Translations under genes and position numbers: made by a program
Notes under the pieces: generated by a model
Told to the model about the DNA's origin: nothing
Databases searched by the model: none
Seen by the model: only the letters and a program-made list of their open reading frames with translations
Part shown: in pieces, positions 15,849 through 23,566 of the stretch
How positions within the stretch are numbered: the first letter of the stretch is position 1
How the letters are laid out: every line of letters starts with the position of its first letter
Origin: Streptomyces sp. NRRL F-4489
GTDB lineage: Bacteria > Actinomycetota > Actinomycetes > Streptomycetales > Streptomycetaceae
DNA: 43,867 nt
Assembly: GCF_001509485.1 (NCBI RefSeq)
Contig: NZ_LLZI01000247.1
Coordinates: forward strand, 1 to 43,867
Direction: 5' to 3'

Positions 15849-18026
15849 GTGCCCCAACTGCCACATCAGCCCCAACAGGCCCCTTCGACCCCGCACATGG
15901 TGGTGTGCGGGGATGATGCGCTGGCCCACCGGCTCGCCGCCGAACTGCGCGACGTCTACCGCGAACGGGTGACGCTGATCGTCCCCTCCGCGCGGGAGCC
16001 GCACCGGCCCCGCGTCCCGGCGCCGTCCCGCGGGCTGGGCCGGGCCACCGCGCTGCTCGGCCGGGTGTCGGCGGCGGTGGCGCGGTCGGCGCCGCCCGTC
16101 CCGCCTGGTGTGTCCGGTACGTCCGGTACGCCTGCCGGCCCGGCGGCGCGCGACGAGGAGGCGCCGCCGGAGCCGGTCCGCATTCTGGAGGCGGCGCAGG
16201 CCGACGACGCGGCGCTGACCGCGGCCGGGATCGCGGAGGCCGGCGCGCTGGCGCTCGTCCACGATGACGACGAGCTCAACATCCACGCCGCGCTGCGCGC
16301 CCGCCGCCTCAATCCGCGGCTGCGGCTGGTGATCCGGCTCTACAACCGCAAACTGGGCCAGCACCTGGAGGAACTGCTCGACCAGGCCGCGGCGGTCGGC
16401 GCGGGCCGCGGCGCGGACGGCTCGGCGGGACCGGCGGCGGACGCCTCCACCACCGTGCTCTCCGACGCGGACACCGTCGCCCCGGCCCTGGTCGCCACCG
16501 CGGTCGCCGGTACGAGCAAGGTCATCGAGGCGGACGGGCTGATGCTGCGCGCCGTGGAGCGCGCGCCGGGGCAGTCGGGGCCGGCCGGGGCGCGGCGGCT
16601 GTGCACCCTGGCGCTGCTGTCACCGGCGGGCGGCGAACCGGGGGGCGGCGAGCCGGGGGGCGGTGGGTCGGCGGGTGCCGTGCCGGCGGGCCGCGGCCCG
16701 GCCGGGGACGGCGGTGGCCCCGCGCCCGGCGGTCCGGACGCCGCGCCCGGCGACGAGGGCCCGGTGCTGCTGCCGGACGACACCGCCGCCGCGGCGGCCT
16801 CCGGCTGCGGCCGGATCGTGCTGGAGACCGTCGCCTACACCGGCCGGACGGAGCGGCCCGGGCGGCTGCGCGGCCGGGGCGCGCCGCTGGCGTCGCTGTT
16901 CTCCCGGCGGCTGCGCTGGTCGCTGGCCGGTTTCGTCGGGGCGGTGCTGGCGCTGGCGGTCGCCGCGTCCCTGACGTCCGGGGTGCCGCCGGTGCACGCC
17001 GCGTACCTCACGCTGCTGGACCTGTTCTCGATCAACGAGCCGGCGCTGTCCGAGCCGCTGCCGCGCAAGGTGCTCCAGTTGTTGTCCGGGCTGGTGGGGC
17101 TGCTGCTGCTCCCGGTGCTGGTGGCGGCGGCGTTCGAGGGGCTCGGGACGTTCCGCAGCGCGTCGGCGCTCCGCCGGCCACCGCGCGGGCTGTCCGGGCA
17201 CGTGGTGCTGCTGGGCCTGGGGAAGATCGGCACCCGGGTGCTGGCGCGGCTGCACGAGATGCGGATCCCGGTGGTGTGCATCGAGGCGGACCCGGAGGCG
17301 CGCGGGGTGGCGCTGGCCCGCCGGCTGCGGGTGCCGACGGTGGTCGGCGACGTCACCCAGGAAGGGGTGCTGGAGGCGGCGCTGGCCGACCGGGCGCGCA
17401 CGCTGCTGGCGCTGACCAGCGAGGACACCACCAATCTGGAGGCCGCGCTGTACGCCCGGTCGGTCAATCCGCGGCTGCGGGTGACGCTGCGGCTCTTCGA
17501 CGACGGCTTCGCCACCGCCGTCTACCGGACGCTGCGGGCCGCCCACCCCGGTGCCCGGACCCGCAGCCGCAGTGTGTCGTTCCTGGCGGCGCCGGCCTTC
17601 GCGGGGGCGATGATGGGCCGGGAGATCCTGGGGGCGATCCCGGTGGAGCGGCGGGTGCTGCTGGTCGCCCGGGTCGAGGTGCGCGGCCACGCGGCGCTGG
17701 AGGGGCGGACGGTCGGCGAGGTGCTGCGGCCGGGCCGGCTGCGGGTCCTGGCGGTCAAGGCGGGCGTACCGGACGCAACGGACGCGGGCGGGGGCGCGGT
17801 CGCGGGCGCAGGGCCGGACGGGCCGGACGGGCCGCAGCCGGGCCCTCGTCCGTCGCCGGTCCCCGGGCCGTCGCGGGATCTCGATCCGTCGCCGGCCCGG
17901 TTGACGCACCAGCTGCCGGACGGCTACGTACTGCGGCCGCGCGACGTGGTGCTGCTCGCCGCGACCCGGGAGGGACTGGGTGAACTGCTGACGAGGCGCC
18001 CCCGCCCGGCCGGGCGCACGGAGTGA
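15849..18026 (+). CDS. Two-RCK membrane protein (NAD-binding, TrkA-N)
   Basis: A 725-residue protein with an unusual layout. An N-terminal Rossmann-like domain (MVVCGDDALAHRLAAEL, degenerate glycine loop) contains a Pro/Gly-rich insertion and is followed by a long Gly/Pro linker (about 255-325). Two hydrophobic helices come next (WSLAGFVGAVLALAVAAS and LSGLVGLLLLPVLVAAAF) with a re-entrant-like segment AAYLTLLDLFSINEP between them. Then comes a well-formed RCK domain (HVVLLGLGKIGTRVLARLHE). This resembles RCK-gated ion channels, but no TVGYG filter is present. GTG 15849 was chosen; ATG 15897 is an alternative. It is divergent from ceoB, suggesting a joint role in K+ or cation flux. Confidence 0.8.
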   Translation: MPQLPHQPQQAPSTPHMVVCGDDALAHRLAAELRDVYRERVTLIVPSAREPHRPRVPAPSRGLGRATALLGRVSAAVARSAPPVPPGVSGTSGTPAGPAARDEEAPPEPVRILEAAQADDAALTAAGIAEAGALALVHDDDELNIHAALRARRLNPRLRLVIRLYNRKLGQHLEELLDQAAAVGAGRGADGSAGPAADASTTVLSDADTVAPALVATAVAGTSKVIEADGLMLRAVERAPGQSGPAGARRLCTLALLSPAGGEPGGGEPGGGGSAGAVPAGRGPAGDGGGPAPGGPDAAPGDEGPVLLPDDTAAAAASGCGRIVLETVAYTGRTERPGRLRGRGAPLASLFSRRLRWSLAGFVGAVLALAVAASLTSGVPPVHAAYLTLLDLFSINEPALSEPLPRKVLQLLSGLVGLLLLPVLVAAAFEGLGTFRSASALRRPPRGLSGHVVLLGLGKIGTRVLARLHEMRIPVVCIEADPEARGVALARRLRVPTVVGDVTQEGVLEAALADRARTLLALTSEDTTNLEAALYARSVNPRLRVTLRLFDDGFATAVYRTLRAAHPGARTRSRSVSFLAAPAFAGAMMGREILGAIPVERRVLLVARVEVRGHAALEGRTVGEVLRPGRLRVLAVKAGVPDATDAGGGAVAGAGPDGPDGPQPGPRPSPVPGPSRDLDPSPARLTHQLPDGYVLRPRDVVLLAATREGLGELLTRRPRPAGRTE

Positions 18027-18331
18027 GAAGGCGCGCGCCCAGGGCACGCCCCGCGCCCCAAGGCGCGCCCCGTGCCCCCGCGCACCCCGCGCGCCCTGCC
18101 CACCCCTCCTCCCGCGACACGCCCGCCCGCCGTGAGATCCGCCACGGCGTGCGGCCCGGTGCGGTTCCCCGGAACGACGTCCTCCCTGTGTGCGTCCCGT
18201 GCAGATCCTGTGGAGGTAGCGCGTAGTCCGCGCGGAGCCGGGCGGCTATGTGCATGGTGGCGCATTCGTGTCTCCACACCCATCCGGGTGGCGGGTGGGC
18301 GAGCACCTTGACGAAGGCTTAGCATCCTCGG
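18027..18331. other. Intergenic region before the KimA-like gene
   Basis: These 305 bases are very GC-rich and contain no supported gene. The only signal I can name is the -10 hexamer at its end. I looked for a c-di-AMP (ydaO-type) riboswitch, given the transporter downstream, and saw no such structure. Confidence 0.5.
18320..18325 (+). promoter_or_regulatory. -10 hexamer, leaderless-type promoter of KimA-like gene
   Basis: TAGCAT ends exactly six bases before GTG 18332 and no Shine-Dalgarno is present. This indicates a leaderless transcript and argues against a leader riboswitch. Confidence 0.55.
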
Positions 18332-20383
18332 GTGTCCAAACTGACCGACGTGCCCAAACGGATCTTGATCGGGCGCGCACTGCGCAGCGACAGGCTCGGG
18401 GAGACCCTCCTCCCCAAGCGCATCGCACTCCCCGTCTTCGCCTCCGACCCGCTCTCCTCCGTGGCCTACGCGCCCGGCGAGGTGCTGCTGGTCCTCTCCA
18501 TCGCGGGAGTCTCTGCGTACAACTTCAGCCCCTGGATCGCGGTCGCGGTCGTGGTGCTGATGTTCACCGTCGTCGCGTCGTACCGGCAGAACGTGCACGC
18601 CTACCCGAGCGGCGGCGGCGACTACGAGGTCGCCAACACCAACCTCGGTCCCAAGGCGGGCCTGACCGTCGCCAGCGCCCTGCTCGTCGACTACGTCCTG
18701 ACCGTCGCGGTCTCGATCTCCTCCGGCGTGGAGAACCTCGGCTCGGCCGTCCCCTTCGTCGTCGAGCACAAGACCTTCAGCGCCATCGCGATCATCGTGC
18801 TGCTGACCCTGATGAACCTCCGCGGCGTCAAGGAGTCCGGCAAGCTCTTCGCGATCCCCACCTACGTCTTCGTCGCCGGCGTCTTCATCATGATCGTCTG
18901 GGGCGCGATCCGCGGCCTGGTCCTCGGCGACACCATGCACGCCCCCACCGCCGGCTACACCATCCACGCCCAGCAGGGCGGCCTGGCCGGCTTCGCCCTG
19001 ATCTTCCTGCTGCTGCGCGCCTTCTCCTCCGGATGCGCCGCGCTCACCGGCGTCGAGGCGATCTCCAACGGCGTCCCGGCCTTCCGCAAGCCCAAGTCGA
19101 AGAACGCCGCGACGACCCTGGCCCTCATGGGCGGCCTGGCCGTCACCATGTTCTGCGGCATCATCGCGCTGGCCATGACCACCCACGTCCGGATGGCCGA
19201 GAACCCCGCCACCGACCTGCTGGACCACGGCCGGCCGCTGGGCTCCGGATACACCCAGAACCCGGTCATCTCGCAGGTCGCCGAGGCGGTCTTCGGCAAG
19301 GGCAGCTTCCTGTTCGTGGTGCTGGCCGCGGCCACCGCGCTGGTCCTCTTCCTCGCCGCCAACACCGCCTACAACGGCTTCCCGCTGCTCGGCTCGATCC
19401 TCGCCCAGGACCGCTACCTCCCGCGCCAGCTGCACACCCGCGGCGACCGCCTGGCGTTCTCCAACGGCATCGTGCTGCTGGCCGGCGCCGCCACCGTCCT
19501 GGTCTACCTCTACGGCGCGGACTCCACCCGCCTGATCCAGCTCTACATCGTCGGCGTCTTCGTCTCGTTCACGCTCAGCCAGACCGGCATGGTCCGCCAC
19601 TGGAACCGCCACCTGCGCGCCGAGAAGGACCCCGCCAAGCGCCGCCGGATGCACCGCTCGCGCGCCATCAACGCCTTCGGCGCCTTCTTCACCGGCCTCG
19701 TCCTCGTCGTCGTCCTGCTGACGAAGTTCACCCACGGCGCCTGGGTCGCGCTGCTGGGCATGGTCATCTTCTTCGTCACCATGACCGCGATCCGCCGCCA
19801 CTACGACCGGGTCGCCGACGAGATCGCCGCCCCCGACACCCCGGACGACGAGGTGGTCCGCCCCTCCCGGGTGCACGCCATCGTCCTGGTCTCCAAGGTG
19901 CACAAGCCCACCCTGCGCGCCCTGAACTACGCCCGGCTGATGCGCTCCGACGTCCTCGAAGCGGTCAGCGTCGACGTCGACCAGGCCGACACCAAGGCCC
20001 TGCGCGCCGAATGGGAGCGCCGCGGCATCGAGGTCCCGCTGAAGGTCCTCGCCTCGCCGTACCGCGAGATCACCCGGCCGATCATCGACTACGTCAAGTC
20101 GCTGCGCCGGGAGAGCCCGCGCGACGCGGTCTCCGTCTACATCCCCGAGTACGTCGTCGGCCACTGGTACGAGCACCTGCTCCACAACCAGTCCGCGCTC
20201 CGCCTGAAGGGCCGGCTCCTGTTCACCCCGGGCGTCATGGTCACCTCCGTGCCCTGGCAGCTGGACTCCTCCGAGGCCGCCAAGAAGCGCGCCCGCAAGC
20301 GCGCCGAGTGGAACGCCCCCGGCTCGGTCCGCCGCGGCCCGGTCATCGCGCCGCGGAAGGAAGCGGCGGCCCCCAAGAAGTGA
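18332..20383 (+). CDS. APC-superfamily transporter, KimA-like potassium importer
   Basis: A 683-residue membrane protein that would usually be called an amino-acid permease. Its sequence follows Bacillus KimA closely: ASDPLSSVAY with Asp39 and Tyr46 at the spacing of the KimA K+-site residues Asp36 and Tyr43, SYRQNVHAYPSGGGDYEVAN, LLVDYVLTVAVSISSG, AFSSGCAALTGVEAISNGVP and FTLSQTGM. About twelve helices are followed by a cytoplasmic USP-like domain from about residue 510 (VHAIVLVSKVHKPTLRALNY), as in KimA. I infer proton-coupled K+ uptake. The position beside ceoBC and kdp supports this, while transport of another solute remains possible. Confidence 0.82.
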   Translation: MSKLTDVPKRILIGRALRSDRLGETLLPKRIALPVFASDPLSSVAYAPGEVLLVLSIAGVSAYNFSPWIAVAVVVLMFTVVASYRQNVHAYPSGGGDYEVANTNLGPKAGLTVASALLVDYVLTVAVSISSGVENLGSAVPFVVEHKTFSAIAIIVLLTLMNLRGVKESGKLFAIPTYVFVAGVFIMIVWGAIRGLVLGDTMHAPTAGYTIHAQQGGLAGFALIFLLLRAFSSGCAALTGVEAISNGVPAFRKPKSKNAATTLALMGGLAVTMFCGIIALAMTTHVRMAENPATDLLDHGRPLGSGYTQNPVISQVAEAVFGKGSFLFVVLAAATALVLFLAANTAYNGFPLLGSILAQDRYLPRQLHTRGDRLAFSNGIVLLAGAATVLVYLYGADSTRLIQLYIVGVFVSFTLSQTGMVRHWNRHLRAEKDPAKRRRMHRSRAINAFGAFFTGLVLVVVLLTKFTHGAWVALLGMVIFFVTMTAIRRHYDRVADEIAAPDTPDDEVVRPSRVHAIVLVSKVHKPTLRALNYARLMRSDVLEAVSVDVDQADTKALRAEWERRGIEVPLKVLASPYREITRPIIDYVKSLRRESPRDAVSVYIPEYVVGHWYEHLLHNQSALRLKGRLLFTPGVMVTSVPWQLDSSEAAKKRARKRAEWNAPGSVRRGPVIAPRKEAAAPKK

Positions 20384-20415
20384 CCGCGGCGGCCGGACGC
20401 GCTCCGGCGACGCCG

Positions 20416-20421
20416 TAGAAT
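20416..20421 (+). promoter_or_regulatory. -10 hexamer upstream of RNA methyltransferase
   Basis: TAGAAT, a near-consensus -10 box, would start transcription within the hairpin just downstream and give a leader of about 65 bases before ATG 20493. Confidence 0.45.
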
Positions 20422-20422
20422 G

Positions 20423-20455
20423 GACGGCTGGCCTCCACCCCGGAGGCCGGCCGTC
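20423..20455. terminator. 14-bp hairpin between transporter and methyltransferase
   Basis: GACGGCTGGCCTCC and GGAGGCCGGCCGTC pair with one wobble around ACCCC. It follows the transporter stop by about 40 bases and directly abuts the -10 box of the next gene. It could be a terminator for the first gene, a 5' leader hairpin for the second, or both. Confidence 0.55.
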
Positions 20456-20492
20456 ACCGTTTCGCCGCACCCCACCTCAGGAGCTCCCCGCC

Positions 20493-21848
20493 ATGCAGCC
20501 GGACACGCCGCCGGAATCCAGGAAGTCGCTGGCCGGCGAGGAGTACGAGGTCGAGATCGGCCCGGTCGCGCACGGCGGCCACTGCATCGCCCGCACCGAC
20601 GAGGGCCAGGTCCTCTTCGTCCGGCACGCGCTGCCCGGCGAACGGGTCCGCGCCCGCGTCACCGACGGCGAGGAGGGCGCCCGCTTCCTGCGCGCCGACG
20701 CCGTCGAGATCCTCACCCCCTCCAAGGACCGCGTCGAGGCGCCCTGCCCGTTCTCCGGCCCCGGCCGCTGCGGCGGCTGCGACTGGCAGCACGCCGCGCC
20801 CGGCGCCCAGCGCCGCCTCAAGGCCGCCGTGATCACCGAGCAGCTGGCCCGGCTCGCCGGCCTGACCCCCGACGAGGCCGGCTGGGACGGCACCGTCGAG
20901 CCGGCCCCCGGCGACAAGGTCGCCAAGGGCGAGGTCCCGGCCTGGCGCACCCGCGTCCAGTACGCCGTCGACGCCGAGGGCCGCCCCGGCCTGCGCAAGC
21001 ACCGCTCGCACGACATCGAGCCGGTCACCCACTGCATGATCGCCGCGCCCGGCGTCTCCGAGCTGGGCATCGAGAAGCGCAGCTGGCCGCAGATCGCCAC
21101 CGTCGAGGCGATCGCCGCCACCGGCTCGCACGACCGCCAGGTCCTCCTCACCCCCCGCCCCGGCGGCCGCCTCCCGCTGGTCGAACTGGACAAGCCGGTC
21201 TCCGTCCTCCGCGTCGAGGAGACCCCCGGCCGCCCCGGCGCCGGCGGCGTGCACCGCGTCCACGGCCGCCCCTTCGTCCGCGAACGCGCCGCCGGCCGCA
21301 CCTGGCGGGTCGGCAACGGCGGCTTCTGGCAGGTCCACCCCAAGGCCGCCGACCTCCTCGTCGAGGCCGTCATGCAGGGCCTGATGCCCAAGAAGGGCGA
21401 CACCGCCCTCGACCTCTACTGCGGCGTTGGCCTCTTCGCCGGAGCCCTCGCCGAACGCGTCGGCGACAAGGGCGCCGTCCTCGGCATCGAATCCTCCAAG
21501 CGCGCCGTCGAGGACGCCCGCCACAACCTCGCCGACCTCGACCGCGTCCGCGTCGAACACGGCAAGGTCGAGCAGATCCTCCCCCGCACCGGCATCACCG
21601 AGGCCGACCTCGTCGTCCTCGACCCGCCCCGCGCCGGCGCCGGCAAGAAGACCGTCCACCACCTCGCCACCCTCACCCCCCGCCGCATCGCCTACGTGGC
21701 CTGCGACCCCGCCGCCCTCGCCCGCGACCTCGCCTACTTCCACGACGCCGGCTACACCCCGCGCCGCATGCGCGCGTTCGACTTGTTCCCGATGACGCAT
21801 CACGTGGAGTGCGTGGTCATTTTGGAGCGGGCGGCTAAGGGGGCCTGA
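20493..21848 (+). CDS. TRAM-domain class I RNA (uracil-5-)methyltransferase
   Basis: A 451-residue SAM-dependent RNA methyltransferase of the TrmA/RlmC/RlmD family. Domains in order: an N-terminal TRAM RNA-binding domain (about 16-75), an iron-sulfur cysteine cluster with Cys85, Cys93 and Cys96 (CPFSGPGRCGGCDWQH) and a later Cys in VTHCMI, then the Rossmann domain with the SAM loop ALDLYCGVGLFAG, the DPPRAG motif and the nucleophile in YVACDPAALARDL. It probably makes 5-methyluridine in 23S rRNA or tRNA; the exact site cannot be read. CAGGAG precedes ATG 20493. Its last 18 codons recur degenerately at 28215-28272. Confidence 0.93.
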   Translation: MQPDTPPESRKSLAGEEYEVEIGPVAHGGHCIARTDEGQVLFVRHALPGERVRARVTDGEEGARFLRADAVEILTPSKDRVEAPCPFSGPGRCGGCDWQHAAPGAQRRLKAAVITEQLARLAGLTPDEAGWDGTVEPAPGDKVAKGEVPAWRTRVQYAVDAEGRPGLRKHRSHDIEPVTHCMIAAPGVSELGIEKRSWPQIATVEAIAATGSHDRQVLLTPRPGGRLPLVELDKPVSVLRVEETPGRPGAGGVHRVHGRPFVRERAAGRTWRVGNGGFWQVHPKAADLLVEAVMQGLMPKKGDTALDLYCGVGLFAGALAERVGDKGAVLGIESSKRAVEDARHNLADLDRVRVEHGKVEQILPRTGITEADLVVLDPPRAGAGKKTVHHLATLTPRRIAYVACDPAALARDLAYFHDAGYTPRRMRAFDLFPMTHHVECVVILERAAKGA

Positions 21849-21968
21849 CCTGCGGATTTGCCCGTGCGAGTCATGTCTGGTGTTGGTGTTACGAGCAATA
21901 TCTTGACGCTGAAATGACGCTCTCAGAGGCGTCTTGACGAATCATGTGACGCTCGTTCTGATGGGGTG
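21791..21968 (+). repeat. Direct repeat copy A (methyltransferase 3' end plus downstream)
   Basis: This copy covers the last 18 sense codons of the methyltransferase, its stop and 120 downstream bases. It aligns by eye at about three quarters identity, with one gap, to 28215-28391. The best-conserved part (about 21901-21955) carries TGACG(CT) at 21904, 21915, 21935 and 21947. Confidence 0.85.
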
Positions 21969-21991
21969 TCACCTAGGACTTGACCGGTCGG

Positions 21992-22490
21992 TCATGTGCG
22001 CGGGCAGATGACCAGGGCTGCTGCTGTGACGGTGCCGAGGGAGACGTACCCGCGCTTGTCGTAGCGGGTGGCGACTGGCCGGGACTGCTTCAGATGGTTG
22101 ATCGCCCGTTCGACGGTGCTGCGTTTCTTGTAGCGGTCTTCGTCGAAACCGGGTGGTCGTCCGCCGTGTGAGCCGTTGCGCAGACGGGCGGCCTGCCCGG
22201 ACCGGTCCGTGGGACGCGGATCTTGTCCAGGACCGGCTTGGACTGCATGGCGTTTCATCCTAGAGTTCCACCTCTTCGGCCCCCTTTGACGCGGGCACCG
22301 CCGACGGTTCGGTCCGGGCCCCGGCAGCGTGCTGAGCGCGCACGATGCTGGGATCGACCGCGATGCCCCAGTCGACCTCACCTGCCGTGTCGGCCTCGGC
22401 CTGTACCTGCTGGAGCAGTCGCTCCCACGTCCCGTCCGCGGACCACAGCCGGTGGCGTTCAACCACGGTTTTGGAGACGCCGGACACGCC
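21992..22490 (-). pseudogene. IS5-family transposase remnant
   Basis: Two pieces in different frames read as one broken transposase. The N-terminal-side piece (22260-22490) contains VVERHRLWSADGTWERLLQQ and the first catalytic Asp context WGIAVDPSIVRAQHAAGAR, then stops. The C-terminal piece (about 21992-22162) contains GRPPGFDEDRYKKRSTVERA and INHLKQSRPVATRYDKRGYV, with the catalytic Glu in VERAINHLKQ. The segment that should carry the middle Asp (ADKAY-type motif) is missing, as is the N-terminus. Terminal inverted repeats were not found. It is inactive and marks past mobile-element activity at the island edge. Confidence 0.8.
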
Positions 22491-22531
22491 GCCAGTTTCG
22501 CCTCCGGCGTGCTCCCTTCCTCCCGTTGCGT

Positions 22532-22580
22532 GGTGGCAGGTGGCAGGTGGCAGGTGGCAGGTGGCCGGTGGCCGGTGGTC
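22532..22580. repeat. Heptamer tandem repeat GGTGGYM x7
   Basis: Seven perfect 7-bp periods: GGTGGCA four times, GGTGGCC twice and GGTGGTC once. It lies between the transposase remnant and the first hydrolase gene, with no supported coding frame. Confidence 0.9.
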
Positions 22581-22747
22581 CAGGTACGGGGGACCTGGGG
22601 CAACCTTCCGTTCGCACCACTGGTCGCTGGAGACGGCCGAAGATTGGCGCCGTCGCCTTCTTCCCCCGTCCGCCGACGCGCGCGTCGCGGCACGCGCCGT
22701 CCCGAGCCCGGTCACCGCGCGGACCCGCCGCACGGTGACCCGGTGTT

Positions 22748-23566
22748 TCAGCCGACCGACTCGGACAGCGGATGGCGCGCGATGAACTCGCGGACGATGC
22801 GGGCCATCAGCACGGGGTCCTCCAGTGGCATGGCGTGAGTGAGGTCGTCGACGACCAGCGTCTCGGCGTGCGGGAGTTGGGCCGCGAGGGACGCGGCCCG
22901 CGCACGATGCGGTGTGCCGAGCCGGTCGCCTCCGCCTCCGACGACGAGCAGCGTCGGCGCCTGCACGGCGCTCGTCCGCGGCGCGCCGAACGTCCAGCCG
23001 CCGAACGCGGCCGACTCCCGGGTGAAGAAGTAACGGCTGCCGGCGACGGCCTCGGCGAGCCCCTTCTCGCCGAGCCGGTCCGTCAACAGGCGGCGCACTC
23101 CAGGCCCGCACACCCCGGTGAGAAAGGTGTAGAACGCTGCTTCCCATTCACCGGCCCTGGCCTCGGCGATCGCGGTCGCCATCGCCGGGTTCGCGGGCTC
23201 GTCGTCCGCCCGGGGCAGCGCGGGCTCCAGGAGGACCAGCGAGGCGGCCAGGTCCGAGCGGGAGCAGGCCAGTCGGAGCGCGATATCGGCTCCGGCGGAG
23301 TGCCCCACCACGTGGGCGCGCGGCACCCCCGCCGCCGCCAGAACCGCGGCGCAGTGGGCGGCCTGCGCGGGCACGCCGGCTCCGCTCGTGGGCTCCTCGC
23401 TGCGGCCGTAGCCGGCACGGTGGATGACGAGGCGGCGGAACCCCGTCAGCTCGCGCGCCATGGGCGTGAGCCAGTCAGCGCACAGCGAACCGTGCAAGAA
23501 GACCACGGGTTCGCCCTCGCCGATGTCGTCGTAGAAGAGGGAGACGTCGGGCAGTTCGACTCTCAT
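22748..23566 (-). CDS. Alpha/beta hydrolase
   Basis: A 272-residue alpha/beta-hydrolase. Visible are the oxyanion region FLHGSLCADW, the nucleophile elbow VVGHSAGAD with Ser90, and the catalytic His in DDLTHAMPLEDP near the C-terminus. The substrate is unknown. ATG 23566 overlaps the stop of the upstream hydrolase by four bases, so the two are translationally coupled. The long upstream open frame is only a shadow of that neighbour. No partner gene indicates a pathway. Confidence 0.87.
   Translation of the reverse strand: MRVELPDVSLFYDDIGEGEPVVFLHGSLCADWLTPMARELTGFRRLVIHRAGYGRSEEPTSGAGVPAQAAHCAAVLAAAGVPRAHVVGHSAGADIALRLACSRSDLAASLVLLEPALPRADDEPANPAMATAIAEARAGEWEAAFYTFLTGVCGPGVRRLLTDRLGEKGLAEAVAGSRYFFTRESAAFGGWTFGAPRTSAVQAPTLLVVGGGGDRLGTPHRARAASLAAQLPHAETLVVDDLTHAMPLEDPVLMARIVREFIARHPLSESVG

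Noticed and set aside
18308..18325. TTGACG at 18308 as the -35 partner of TAGCAT
   Set aside because: The spacer would be only six bases, far too short.
18027..18331. ydaO-type c-di-AMP riboswitch before the KimA-like gene
   Set aside because: No matching helices or conserved purine-rich joints are visible, and a -10 box six bases before the start implies a leaderless mRNA.
21849..22000. tRNA gene as the attachment site of the island
   Set aside because: No cloverleaf with TTCRA loop was found in either repeat copy. The shared sequence is the 3' end of a protein gene.
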